Of a stretch of 64,000 nt of DNA, positions 7,789-15,547 are shown in pieces. This stretch comes from Catellatospora bangladeshensis. Lineage in GTDB: Bacteria > Actinomycetota > Actinomycetes > Mycobacteriales > Micromonosporaceae. The notes below the pieces were generated by a model that ran no database searches, was not told the DNA's origin, and was given only the letters and a program-made list of their open reading frames with translations. The stretch is from contig NZ_BONF01000010.1 in assembly GCF_016862575.1 (NCBI RefSeq), positions 62,001 to 126,000 of the forward strand, in the 5' to 3' direction. Each line of letters starts with the position of its first letter. The stretch's first letter is position 1. A program made the translations under genes and the position numbers.

Positions 7789-8759
7789 GTCAAGGAGGTG
7801 ATGATCTCGGTGAGGAGGGTGAAGGACTTGGTGTCGTCGGCGGTGCCGGTGTGGGGGTGGCGGAAGCGGGCCAGGTCTACGGCGATGTCGGCGAGGGTCC
7901 AGCGCTCGCGGTAGAGGTCCAGCAGGGACGGGCTGGGGGTGTGGCCGGTGGCGTGGGCGTACGCGGTGAGCACTGACTCGTCGTCGGCGGCGAGCAGCCA
8001 CAGGTCGCGTTCGGGTGGGGCGAGCAGGGCGGTGTCCCAGTCGATGAGGCGCCAGCCGTCGGGGGTGAGCATGGTGTTGCCGGGGTGGGGCTCGCCGTGG
8101 GTGAGCACGGCCGGTGTGTCGCGGTGCTGCTCGACCAGGTTTTCGTAGCGGGCGAGCAGGTCGCGGACCGGCTTGGCGTGCGCGGCCAGCAGGCGGGCGG
8201 CGCGGTGGGCGTACGGGCCGCAGTCCGGGGTGTCACCGGTGAGGGTCGCGTGGAGGCCGTCGAGGTGAGGCACGGTGAAGTCGTCGCGCAGGGCGTCGCG
8301 GCGCGCGGCGGCCGGTGCGGTGTGCACGGCGACCACCATCTCCAGGACGGCTTCCCGGTGACCGGGTGCGGTGTACTCGCCCCAGCCGAAGCTCTGCCCG
8401 TCGACGTGCGGGTACAGCGCGGCGGCGAAGTCCCCGGCCACCCGCACCAGCGGCTCGCCGCCCCGCGCGGGCAACGGCGCGACGGCGAACGCCAGGCCGC
8501 TGTCGCGCAGACCGCGCGCCACGGACAGAGCCGCCCGCAGCCGCCGGAAGGCGCCGTCGAGCGACTCGGTGCCCGTGCGCCTGCGGTGCAGTTCGTCGAC
8601 GGTGAGGAACCACCTCCTGCCCGCGGCGTCGGCGACGGACCAGTGGTGGCTGCCCCAGCCCACCGGCTGGTACGCCAGCGTCACCGGCCCGATCCCCCAC
8701 CCCTCGTCCAGGGCGGCGACGAGTCTGTCCTCGGCCAGGTCAGCGGGGCGCGTCAGCAT
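7785..8759 (-). CDS. Phosphotransferase (aminoglycoside/choline-kinase-like fold)
   Basis: 324 residues. The catalytic loop HGEPHPGN and the metal-binding IDWDT place it in the APH/choline kinase superfamily, which transfers the ATP gamma phosphate to hydroxyls of antibiotics or small metabolites. The wider pattern (WDTALLAPPERDLWLL) resembles spectinomycin- or viomycin-phosphotransferase-like proteins, but most such chromosomal genes have no proven resistance role. ATG 8759 starts MLTRPADLAEDR; a longer in-frame start at 8780 has no better ribosome site. The stop codon lies inside family A repeat copy 1, which probably terminates the transcript. Confidence 0.85.
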   Translation of the reverse strand: MLTRPADLAEDRLVAALDEGWGIGPVTLAYQPVGWGSHHWSVADAAGRRWFLTVDELHRRRTGTESLDGAFRRLRAALSVARGLRDSGLAFAVAPLPARGGEPLVRVAGDFAAALYPHVDGQSFGWGEYTAPGHREAVLEMVVAVHTAPAAARRDALRDDFTVPHLDGLHATLTGDTPDCGPYAHRAARLLAAHAKPVRDLLARYENLVEQHRDTPAVLTHGEPHPGNTMLTPDGWRLIDWDTALLAPPERDLWLLAADDESVLTAYAHATGHTPSPSLLDLYRERWTLADIAVDLARFRHPHTGTADDTKSFTLLTEIITSLT

Positions 8760-8980
8760 GTCCGCCACCCTACGAACCACCCGGCCAAGGTCAACCGAAT
8801 TCGTCGCAGGCGGCCCGACCCAGTCTCATTTCTGACTCACCGCGCGTCCAGGGTGTTGGATCGATCATGCACATGCGGGCGCTGAACAGCGCGTTAACAG
8901 AGTCGTGGGGACGCTGCGCCACGTACCGCAACCTGGGACGGAGACTGCCCGCCCGCACCGCCGGTCTATATGGTCACCGC

Positions 8981-9982
8981 ATGGATCTATGGGTCGCGGT
9001 AGCCGGGTTCGGCGTCGGTGTCGTGGTCGGACTCACCGGCATGGGCGGCGGCGCGCTGATGACCCCGCTGCTGGTGCTGGTGTTCGGGGTGCCGCCGCTG
9101 AGCGCGGTCTCCAGTGACCTGGTGGCCGGCGCGATCATGAAGCCGTTCGGCGGGGCGGTGCACTGGCGGCGCGGCACCGTGGACCGGCGGCTGGTGCTGT
9201 GGCTGTGCGCGGGCAGCATCCCGGCCGCGTTCTGCGGCGTGTTCGTCGCGAAGGCGTTCGACAGCGAGGGTGCGTCGCAGGTCATCCAGTCGCTGCTCGG
9301 CGCCGCGCTGCTGCTCGCCGCGTCCGGGCTGGTGCTCAAGGCCTGGTTCGGGCTGCGCGAGCAGGCCCGTGCGGCAGCGGATCCCGCTCAGGGGGCCGTC
9401 GCGGGCGACCCGGCGCCTGTTCGCGTACGCATAATTCCGACCGTGCTGGTCGGAGCAGTGGGCGGGCTGGTGGTCGGGGTGACCTCGGTCGGCTCCGGCT
9501 CGCTGATCGTGATCGCACTGATGGCGCTCTATCCGGCGCTGCGGCCGCAGCAGCTCGTCGGCACCGACCTGGTGCAGGCGGTGCCGCTGGTCGCCGCCGC
9601 CGCGCTGGCCCACCTGCTGTTCGGCGACTTCCAGCTCGCGCTGACGGCGGCCCTGATCGCCGGCGCGGTGCCCGGCGTGCTGCTCGGCGCGGCCGTATCG
9701 TCCCGCGCTCCGGGCGGCCTGATCCGCTTCGCGCTGACCGTGGTTCTCACCGCCAGCGGCCTGAAGCTGCTCGGCGCGAGCACCCTCGCCGTCGGCATCA
9801 CCACCGCCGCCCTGCTCGCGGTCCTCCCCGCCCTATGGCTGCTCGCCCGCCACCGCCTCGGCCTCACCGCCGCCGACCCAGCCACTCCTCCCGCTGTCGT
9901 CCGCCAGCCCGACGGCCCCCCGGCCGGCGCGGCTCTCCAGGAGTCGCGCCGTCAGGGAACAGCGGAAGCCGCACCTCGTTAG
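8981..9982 (+). CDS. TauE/SafE-family membrane permease
   Basis: 333-residue inner-membrane protein of the TauE/SafE (DUF81) family, thought to export sulfite or sulfonates. Two homologous halves are visible, each opening with a glycine-rich helix: GLTGMGGGALMTPLL near residue 20 and VGVTSVGSGSLIVIAL near residue 170. About eight hydrophobic segments are present, with an Ala/Pro-rich cytoplasmic tail. ATG 8981 starts exactly at the first membrane helix; longer in-frame extensions upstream are not membrane-like. The 220 bp before it back to the divergent phosphotransferase shows no clear operator. Its last codons overlap the stop of the convergent sigma-factor gene. Cargo unknown. Confidence 0.87.
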   Translation: MDLWVAVAGFGVGVVVGLTGMGGGALMTPLLVLVFGVPPLSAVSSDLVAGAIMKPFGGAVHWRRGTVDRRLVLWLCAGSIPAAFCGVFVAKAFDSEGASQVIQSLLGAALLLAASGLVLKAWFGLREQARAAADPAQGAVAGDPAPVRVRIIPTVLVGAVGGLVVGVTSVGSGSLIVIALMALYPALRPQQLVGTDLVQAVPLVAAAALAHLLFGDFQLALTAALIAGAVPGVLLGAAVSSRAPGGLIRFALTVVLTASGLKLLGASTLAVGITTAALLAVLPALWLLARHRLGLTAADPATPPAVVRQPDGPPAGAALQESRRQGTAEAAPR

Positions 9983-10902
9983 GACTGGGCCCAGGGGGTG
10001 GGGGCCGGGGCTGGGCGCGGCGGCACGAGGGCGCGGAGTTTGTCAGGATTGCTGAGGAGCTGGAGGCCGACGATGTGGCCGCCTTCGGACTCCCAGGTGA
10101 GCAGCTGCCAGCCGGGTCCGAGCAGGACGATCGCGGCCGGGCCGCCGTTGACCTCGGCGACGCGCCACTCCACCCGGCTCGCCTTCGCGGTGATGCCGGT
10201 GATGAAGCGGGCCACCTTCGGCGCGCCGACGACCGGGTTGAGCGCGGCGCGGACCTTGCCGCCACCGTCGCTCCACAGCACCACCTCGTCGGCCAGCAAC
10301 TCCTCCAGCGCGCCACGGTCACCCGTGCTGGCCGCGGCCAGGAAGCGTTCCACCAGGGCCCGGTGCTCGACCGTGTCCACCGCGAACCGGCTGCGGTCCT
10401 CGCCGACGTGGTCGGCGGCGCGGCGGTGCAGCTGGCGGGCGTTGGCCTCGGTCAGCCCCAGCGTCTGCGCGATCTCGGCGTAGGGCAGCTCGAACGTCTC
10501 GCGCAGCAGGTACACCGCGCGCTCCGGCGGGGTGAGCCGCTCCAGCAGGCGCAGCGCGGCCAGCGACAGCGTCTCGCGCTGCTGCGCCGTCTCGGCCGGG
10601 TCGGCGACCTGCTGCCCGATCGGGGCCGGCTCGGGCAGCCAGGTGCCGGGGTAGGTCTCCCGGCGGCGTCGCGCCGAGCGCAGCTGGTCCAGCGCCAGCC
10701 GGGTGGTGACGGTGACCAGCCAGCCGCGCGGATCGGCGATGGCCGCCCGGTCCGCGTCGTGCCAGCGCAGCCAGGTCTCCTGCAGCACGTCCTCGGCGTC
10801 CCACCAGCTGCCGAGCATTCGGTACGCCAACCCGAGCAGCACCGGGCGGTGCTGCTCGAATCCGTCCGAGTTCACGGCGCGCGCCTCGATGACGGCGGAC
10901 AT
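9979..10902 (-). CDS. ECF41-type sigma factor with SnoaL-like C-terminal domain
   Basis: 307 residues. Sigma region 2 (HRPVLLGLAYRMLGSWWDAEDVLQ, from about residue 17) and region 4 (LTPPERAVYLLRETFELPYAEIAQ, about 125-150) are followed by a SnoaL-like domain. This layout defines ECF41 factors, in which the C-terminal domain replaces a separate anti-sigma factor and tunes activity. Its ATG overlaps the TGA of the upstream AhpD-like gene (TGATG), so the two are translationally coupled, the classic ECF41 partnership. An ECF41-like promoter (TGTCACA, 17 bases, CGTC) precedes the pair, indicating autoregulation. The inducing signal is unknown for the group. Confidence 0.92.
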   Translation of the reverse strand: MSAVIEARAVNSDGFEQHRPVLLGLAYRMLGSWWDAEDVLQETWLRWHDADRAAIADPRGWLVTVTTRLALDQLRSARRRRETYPGTWLPEPAPIGQQVADPAETAQQRETLSLAALRLLERLTPPERAVYLLRETFELPYAEIAQTLGLTEANARQLHRRAADHVGEDRSRFAVDTVEHRALVERFLAAASTGDRGALEELLADEVVLWSDGGGKVRAALNPVVGAPKVARFITGITAKASRVEWRVAEVNGGPAAIVLLGPGWQLLTWESEGGHIVGLQLLSNPDKLRALVPPRPAPAPTPWAQS

Positions 10903-11339
10903 CACAGCACCGGTTCCAGCCGGGTGGTCACGCCGATGCGGTTCCACAGGTTGATGAGTCCGATCGCGAGGATCAAGTCGGCGACCTCCTTGTCGGTGAA
11001 GGCGGCGCGGGCGGTGTCCCAGACCTCGTCGGAGACGCCGTGCTCACCGAGCCGGGTCACCTCGTCGGTCAGGCCGAGCGCGGCCCGCTCGCGGGCGTCG
11101 AAGCCGGGGAACTCCCGCCAGGTGCCGACCCCGAGCACGCGGCGTACGTCCTCGCCGTGCTTGAGCAGGTCGCCGCCGTGCAGGTCGACGCAGTACGCGC
11201 AGCCGTTCAGCAGAGACGCGCGCAGCTTGACCAGGTCCAGCAGCCGGGAGTCCAGCTGGTGGCGCAGGTACTTCTCCAGCCCCAGCACGGCGCGGTAGCC
11301 CTCCGGCGCGACCTCGCCCACGTTCATCCGCTGGCTCAT
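10902..11339 (-). CDS. AhpD-like / carboxymuconolactone decarboxylase family protein
   Basis: 145 residues with the alkylhydroperoxidase-type redox motif in NGCAYCVDLH (CxxC plus histidine) and a C-terminal LWNRIGVTTRL typical of this all-helical family. Members reduce peroxides with thiol donors or act on lactones. ATG 11339 gives a nine-base spacing to GGAAGGG; an ATG at 11348 sits too close to that site. It is the first gene of the operon with the ECF41 sigma factor, and in this family the sigma factor activates exactly this gene. Confidence 0.9.
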   Translation of the reverse strand: MSQRMNVGEVAPEGYRAVLGLEKYLRHQLDSRLLDLVKLRASLLNGCAYCVDLHGGDLLKHGEDVRRVLGVGTWREFPGFDARERAALGLTDEVTRLGEHGVSDEVWDTARAAFTDKEVADLILAIGLINLWNRIGVTTRLEPVL

Positions 11340-11398
11340 CAGGCACATCCCTTCCGTTCTCCAGTTTCACGGAGACCGCAGGCCCCCGTCCCGGGAAC

Positions 11399-11426
11399 GA
11401 CGGGACAGGCGGGCCCGGATGTGACA
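11399..11426 (-). promoter_or_regulatory. ECF41-type promoter
   Basis: On the minus strand TGTCACA (11426-11420) and CGTC (11402-11399) are separated by 17 bases, the published form of ECF41 target promoters. It lies 60 bp upstream of the AhpD-like start, consistent with self-activation of the operon. Confidence 0.8.
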
Positions 11427-11465
11427 GATCGCCACCGGCTGGGACATACGTCACAGCCGGGCGGG

Positions 11466-11882
11466 TCAGCGCAGCGCGGGTTCGGCCAGGGACGCTTCAG
11501 CGAGCATCGCACGGCAGGCGGCTGCGCAGGCCACGCAGGCGTCGGCGGCCGCGGCGCAGCTCGGCCGGCGGTCCGCGTGCGCCCGGCACTCGCTCGCGCA
11601 CACGTCGCAGACCGTCGCGCACGCCTCCAGCACGGAGCGGACCAGCTCGGGATGGTTGCCGCGGAAGCGGTCCAGGATCTCGCCGGCGGTGGCGCACATG
11701 TCGGCGGTGTCGAGGTTCGTGCGGATGCAGATCACCAGCTCCGCCACGGCAGAATCACCCAGGCACGCGTCGGCGCAGGCGTTGCACGCCTCGGCGCACA
11801 GGTTGCACGCGCGTACGCATGCCGCCCGGGTGTCGTGCCGGAGATCCTCCTCGTCGCGGTACATCGGGGTCATCGGCTGCAT
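11466..11882 (-). CDS. Cysteine-rich four-helix copper-storage-like protein (DUF326/Csp)
   Basis: 138 residues with 16 cysteines in CxxC and CxxxC spacing (ACVRACNLCAEACNACADAC, later VCDVCASEC and ACVACAAAC), the pattern of Csp proteins, in which cysteines line the core of a four-helix bundle and bind many Cu(I) ions. No signal peptide, so it should be the cytosolic (Csp3-like) type, protecting the cell from free copper or storing it. ATG 11882 has GGAGG six bases upstream. It lies just after the AhpD-like operon promoter on the same strand as wrbA upstream (40 bp gap), so wrbA and this gene may be co-transcribed. Metal binding is inferred from the family. Confidence 0.85.
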   Translation of the reverse strand: MQPMTPMYRDEEDLRHDTRAACVRACNLCAEACNACADACLGDSAVAELVICIRTNLDTADMCATAGEILDRFRGNHPELVRSVLEACATVCDVCASECRAHADRRPSCAAAADACVACAAACRAMLAEASLAEPALR

Positions 11883-11922
11883 GGCTCGCCTCCAGATGAT
11901 CGATCGTACGCGCGCGGACCGC

Positions 11923-12531
11923 TCAGCCGAGCAGCTTCGCGGTGATCGTGGTGAGACGGCGGCCCTGGTAGCGGGCGGCGGCGAGCGTCGCGTCGTCCGG
12001 TTTGGCACCCTGCGTGCCCGCCGCCCACGAGGTGCCGTACGGGTTGCCGCCGGACGCGTACACCGTGTCGTCGGTGTAGCCGGGTGGGACGATGATGCAG
12101 CCCCAGTGGTAGAAGACGTTGTTGAGGGACAGGATCGTGCTCTCCATGCCCCCGTGCACGTTGACCGCCGAGGTGAAGGCGGTGACCGTCTTGTCGGCGA
12201 GCTTGCCGGCCTGCCACAGCCCGCCCGTGGTGTCGAGGAACTGCTTGAGCTGGGCCGTGGTGTTGCCGAACCGGGTCGGGGTGCCGAAGGCGTACCCGTC
12301 GGCCCATTCCAGATCGGCCAGCGCCGCCTCGGCCACGTCCCGGGCGGTGGTGTCGACGTGCTCGCGCCAGGCCGGGTTGGCGTCGATGGCGCTGTCCGGC
12401 GCCAGCTCGGCGACCCGCCGCAGCCGTACCTCGGCCCCGGCGTCGCGGGCGCCCTCGGCGACGGCCTCCGCCAGCCGGTGCACGGACCCGGTGGCGGAGT
12501 AGTAGATGACGGCGATCTTCACGTCAGGCAT
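11923..12531 (-). CDS. wrbA: WrbA-type NAD(P)H:quinone oxidoreductase
   Basis: 202-residue FMN flavodoxin-like protein. It has the phosphate-binding loop YYSATGSVHRLA (about residues 10-21), the GTPTRFGN loop (about 80) and the long C-terminal segment with SGGNPYGTSWAAG characteristic of WrbA. The enzyme reduces quinones by two electrons, limiting radical formation in the cytoplasm. ATG 12531 starts MPDVKIAVIYYS; the upstream in-frame extension is not flavodoxin-like. The neighbourhood (copper-binding Csp protein, AhpD-like peroxidase) suggests a small stress module. Confidence 0.9.
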   Translation of the reverse strand: MPDVKIAVIYYSATGSVHRLAEAVAEGARDAGAEVRLRRVAELAPDSAIDANPAWREHVDTTARDVAEAALADLEWADGYAFGTPTRFGNTTAQLKQFLDTTGGLWQAGKLADKTVTAFTSAVNVHGGMESTILSLNNVFYHWGCIIVPPGYTDDTVYASGGNPYGTSWAAGTQGAKPDDATLAAARYQGRRLTTITAKLLG

Positions 12532-12630
12532 GGTCCTGACGATATCCACGGACGACCGGCCGTATGCCTGGTTCGCCGAATACAACGGGCGCCCGCGCAC
12601 ACGGCACGAGCGCCCGTGCCTTCACCGACC

Positions 12631-12689
12631 CGCCTTTGCTCTGCTTACAAATACGCAACCGATGCGTATTTGTAAGCAGAGCAAAGGCG
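12631..12689. terminator. Perfect 26 bp stem hairpin after the DHA2 transporter gene
   Basis: Left arm 12631-12656 and right arm 12664-12689 are exact reverse complements around a seven-base loop (AACCGAT). The arms are less GC-rich than the surroundings (TACAAATACGC at the tip). It lies just past the transporter stop at 12695 on the minus strand and 100 bp before wrbA, so it should block read-through into wrbA. Confidence 0.8.
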
Positions 12690-12694
12690 CTGGG

Positions 12695-14353
12695 TCAGCC
12701 CACCCGCAGCGGCTCGTCAGGACGCTTGCCGGCGCCCGGAGCAGCGTCACCGGCATCCTCGGCGCCGAGGTCGGCGCTGTCGGCGGCGGCGCTCTCCTGA
12801 GCCAGGCGGTCGGCGCCGCTGAGCGTGCTGAGCGGCTTCTCCTTGATGAACAGCACCACGATGAGCGCCAGCGCGGCGAACGGGGCGCCGATCAGGAACA
12901 GGTCCGCGGTGGCGACGCCGTAGATCTCCGCGATGATCGCCCGGACCGCGGGCGGCAGCGCGGCCAGGTCGGGGACCTGGGTCGAGCCGCCACCGGCCGC
13001 GGCGGGGCCGAACTTCTCCACCGACAGGTCGGTGATCCGGTTGGCCATGACCGCGCCCAGCGCGCTCACCCCGATGGCACCACCCATGCTGCGGAAGAAG
13101 GTCAGCACGGAGGTGGCCACGCCCAGCTCGTGTGCGGGCACGTCGTTCTGCGCGGCGAGCACCAGGTTCTGCATGAGCAGGCCGACGCCGATGCCGAGCA
13201 CCGCCATGTACGCCGACAGCACCGGCACGCTGGTGGTGTGGTCGATGGTGCCGAGCAGCACCATGCCCGCGGTCATGATGAAGCCGCCCGCGACCAGGTA
13301 GATCTTCCACTTGCCGTACTTGGTGATCAGGCCGCCCGCAACGGTGGACGACACCAGCAGACCGAAGATCATCGGCAGGCTCATCAGGCCCGCGACGGTC
13401 GGCGACTTGCCCAGCGAGATCTGGAAGTACTGCGACAGGAACACCGCGCCGCCCATCATCGCCAGACCTACCAGCACGCTGGCGATGATGGTCAGGGCGA
13501 CCGTGCGGTTGCGGAACAGGTTGAGCGGGATGATCGGTTCGGCGGCCCGCGATTCGACGAGCACGGCCAGGGCCAGCAGCACGACACCGACGCTCACCAG
13601 CAGCGCGGTCCAGCCCGACGCCCAGGCGAACTTCTGCCCGGCCAGCGTCGACCAGACCAGCAGCGTGGACACGCCCGCGGTGATCAGGAACGCGCCCGCG
13701 TAGTCGATCTTCACCTTGCCGGGCGGGGTCGGCGGCAGGTGCAGGGTGCGCTGCAGCAGGTAGATCGAAAGCAGCGTGAACGGGACGCCGATCAGGAACG
13801 TCCAGCGCCAGCCGAGCCAGTCCGTGTCGACGATGACGCCGCCGATCAGCGGACCGGCGATGGTGCCGATGCCGAACACGGCGCCGAAGATGCCGGAGTA
13901 GCGGCCCATCTCGCGCGGCGGGATCATCGCCGCCATCACGATCATGGCGAGCGCGGTCATGCCTCCCGCGCCGACGCCCTGCACCAGCCGGCTGACGAGC
14001 AGGGTCTCCACGTTCTGGGAGAGACCGGCGATGAGCGAGCCGACCACGAACAGGCCGAGCGAGAGCTGGATGAGCAGCTTCTTGCTGTAGAGGTCGGCCG
14101 CCTTTCCCCACAGCGGGACGGTGGCCGTCATCGCCAGCAGCTCGATGGTGACGATCCAGGTGTAGACGGACTGGCTGCCGTGAAGCGCGCCGATGATGCG
14201 GGGCAGCGCGTTGGCGACGATCGTCGACGCCAGGATGGACACGAACATGCCGAGCATCAGCCCGGACAGTGCCTGCATCACCTCCCGCCGCGACATGGAG
14301 GTGGGCTCGGCGCCCCGGTCCGCCTGGTCGGGCGGGTTGGCGGTGGTGGTCAT
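12695..14353 (-). CDS. DHA2-family (EmrB/QacA) drug efflux transporter, MFS
   Basis: 552 residues with about 14 hydrophobic segments. It has the MFS loop motif in WGKAADLYSKK (after helix 2), a LVQGVGAGGM helix-4 motif and the antiporter motif C pattern GIFGAVFGIGTIAGPLIGG in helix 5. Proton-driven export of lipophilic drugs across the inner membrane is the family role. ATG 14353 has GAGGAAACG just upstream. It lies 76 bp behind a tetR gene on the same strand, the usual arrangement for a repressor co-transcribed with its pump; an operator precedes tetR. A 26 bp stem hairpin follows. A C-terminal tail of about 60 residues is charged and proline-rich. Confidence 0.93.
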   Translation of the reverse strand: MTTTANPPDQADRGAEPTSMSRREVMQALSGLMLGMFVSILASTIVANALPRIIGALHGSQSVYTWIVTIELLAMTATVPLWGKAADLYSKKLLIQLSLGLFVVGSLIAGLSQNVETLLVSRLVQGVGAGGMTALAMIVMAAMIPPREMGRYSGIFGAVFGIGTIAGPLIGGVIVDTDWLGWRWTFLIGVPFTLLSIYLLQRTLHLPPTPPGKVKIDYAGAFLITAGVSTLLVWSTLAGQKFAWASGWTALLVSVGVVLLALAVLVESRAAEPIIPLNLFRNRTVALTIIASVLVGLAMMGGAVFLSQYFQISLGKSPTVAGLMSLPMIFGLLVSSTVAGGLITKYGKWKIYLVAGGFIMTAGMVLLGTIDHTTSVPVLSAYMAVLGIGVGLLMQNLVLAAQNDVPAHELGVATSVLTFFRSMGGAIGVSALGAVMANRITDLSVEKFGPAAAGGGSTQVPDLAALPPAVRAIIAEIYGVATADLFLIGAPFAALALIVVLFIKEKPLSTLSGADRLAQESAAADSADLGAEDAGDAAPGAGKRPDEPLRVG

Positions 14354-14429
14354 TCGTTTCCTCACGTGATGTTTCGACCGGGTGAGGATCACCCGGGGGT
14401 ACGGGGGTCGGGGCGGGCCGCGCCGGGGA

Positions 14430-15056
14430 TCAAACGGCGCGGTCGGGCAGCCCCGCGGCCAGGTCGGTGAAGGCCTCGTCGACGAGCGCGCCCAGCGACA
14501 GCCGGCCGCCCGCCTCCATCCAGCGGGTCGCGGCGACCCGGAAGGCCGCGCCGGTGGTGGCGACGACCAGCGCCGGATAGCCGTGGGCGAGGGGGTCGAC
14601 GCCCAGGTGCGCGGCGATCACCTCGGTGGTCACCCGCTCGGCCTCGGCGCCGCTGAGCACCAGCCTGGGCAGCAGCTGCGGGCTGCGGTGGACCACCTCC
14701 ATGCGCAGGAACCAGTGGTCGCGGTCCGCCTCCATCGCCGCGACGACCAGCAGCACCGCGCGGCGGACCGCCTCCAGCACCGGCATCGCCGGCAGCAGCG
14801 AGGCCAGCCGCACGCGCATCGCGTCCACCTCGACCAGGTGGTCGCCGAGCACGGCGTCCTCCTTGGAGGCGAAGTAGTTGAAGAACGTGCGCGGCGAGAC
14901 GCCGGCCGCGGCGCTGATGTCGTCCACGGTCACCTGGTCGAACCCGCGCTCGGCGCACAGCCGCAGGGCCGCGCCGGTCAGCGCGGCCCGGGTCTGCTGC
15001 TTGCGCAGGTCGCGCCGGCCCAGCGGGGCGGCGTCGGAGTGCACGTCGGGAACCAC
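14430..15056 (-). CDS. TetR-family regulator of the adjacent efflux pump
   Basis: 208 residues. Helix-turn-helix VTVDDISAAAGVSPRTFFNYF (about residues 43-63) plus a helical C-terminal domain of the type found in TetR regulators of MFS pumps. It precedes the DHA2 transporter on the same strand. A perfect 9-5-9 palindrome lies 16-39 bp upstream of its start, so it most likely represses its own promoter and thereby the pump until a drug-like ligand binds. Confidence 0.9.
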   Translation of the reverse strand: MVPDVHSDAAPLGRRDLRKQQTRAALTGAALRLCAERGFDQVTVDDISAAAGVSPRTFFNYFASKEDAVLGDHLVEVDAMRVRLASLLPAMPVLEAVRRAVLLVVAAMEADRDHWFLRMEVVHRSPQLLPRLVLSGAEAERVTTEVIAAHLGVDPLAHGYPALVVATTGAAFRVAATRWMEAGGRLSLGALVDEAFTDLAAGLPDRAV

Positions 15057-15072
15057 GGCACGATTGAAGCGC

Positions 15073-15095
15073 GAACTTGCAGCGACTGCAAGTTC
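15073..15095. promoter_or_regulatory. TetR operator GAACTTGCA-N5-TGCAAGTTC
   Basis: Perfect inverted repeat, nine-base arms and five-base spacer, placed in the promoter region directly upstream of the tetR-efflux operon. The size is typical of TetR operators. Confidence 0.82.
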
Positions 15096-15298
15096 ATTTC
15101 CGGCGGCGCGTGCCGTGTAATCGGATTGCCCCGGGCACGCGCGGGCCGCTAGCGTCTGGCGCGTGACTGCCGGGTCGGCCCAGTGCCGTGATCAGAACAG
15201 GCATCCGGCTGTGCCGTGATCGCCCGGCGGGCCCGCGGCCCGCCCTCCTTCGCTCGACGCCCGCCTAAGCGGAGCCTGCCGAGGAAGGAGGTGAGCGC

Positions 15299-15505
15299 AT
15301 GTCCCGCTTCGAGGAACTCAACGCCGGGGACGTCCTGGTCGGCCAGGTCGTCTCGATCGTGCCCTTCGGCGCCTTCGTCAGGATCGCCGACGACGCCGAC
15401 GGCCTGCTGTACGGCGAGACCGGGCCGCAGGTCGGTTCGAGCGTCACGGTACGGATCCTGGAGATCGACCGTGAGAAGCGCCGCGCCAGCCTGACGCTGG
15501 TGTGA
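15299..15505 (+). CDS. Single S1-domain RNA-binding mini-protein
   Basis: 68 residues forming one complete S1/OB-fold: GDVLVGQVVSIVPFGAFVRI, then GLLYGETGP, VGSSVTVRILEID and REKRRASLTL. Single S1 domains bind RNA; free-standing ones are often ribosome- or RNase-associated, but the role here is unknown. The ATG is preceded by AAGGAGGTGA, a near-perfect Shine-Dalgarno, suggesting high expression. In the 240 bp upstream the string GTGCCGTGATC occurs twice. A strong hairpin follows the gene. Confidence 0.85.
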   Translation: MSRFEELNAGDVLVGQVVSIVPFGAFVRIADDADGLLYGETGPQVGSSVTVRILEIDREKRRASLTLV

Positions 15506-15510
15506 CGTGA

Positions 15511-15544
15511 CGGGGGAGGCGGCCCGGTGCGGCCGCCTCCCCCG
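15511..15544. terminator. Strong hairpin between S1 protein and nitroreductase genes
   Basis: CGGGGGAGGCGGCC and GGCCGCCTCCCCCG (14 bp stem, six-base loop) sit six bases after the S1-gene stop and four bases from the convergent nitroreductase stop at 15548. Probably bidirectional. Confidence 0.8.
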
Positions 15545-15547
15545 TGC

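Noticed and set aside
12506-14470. 654-codon plus-strand frame opposite the DHA2 transporter
   Set aside because: His/Gln/Asp-rich antisense shadow without any fold-like pattern; the minus strand has a clear 14-helix transporter.
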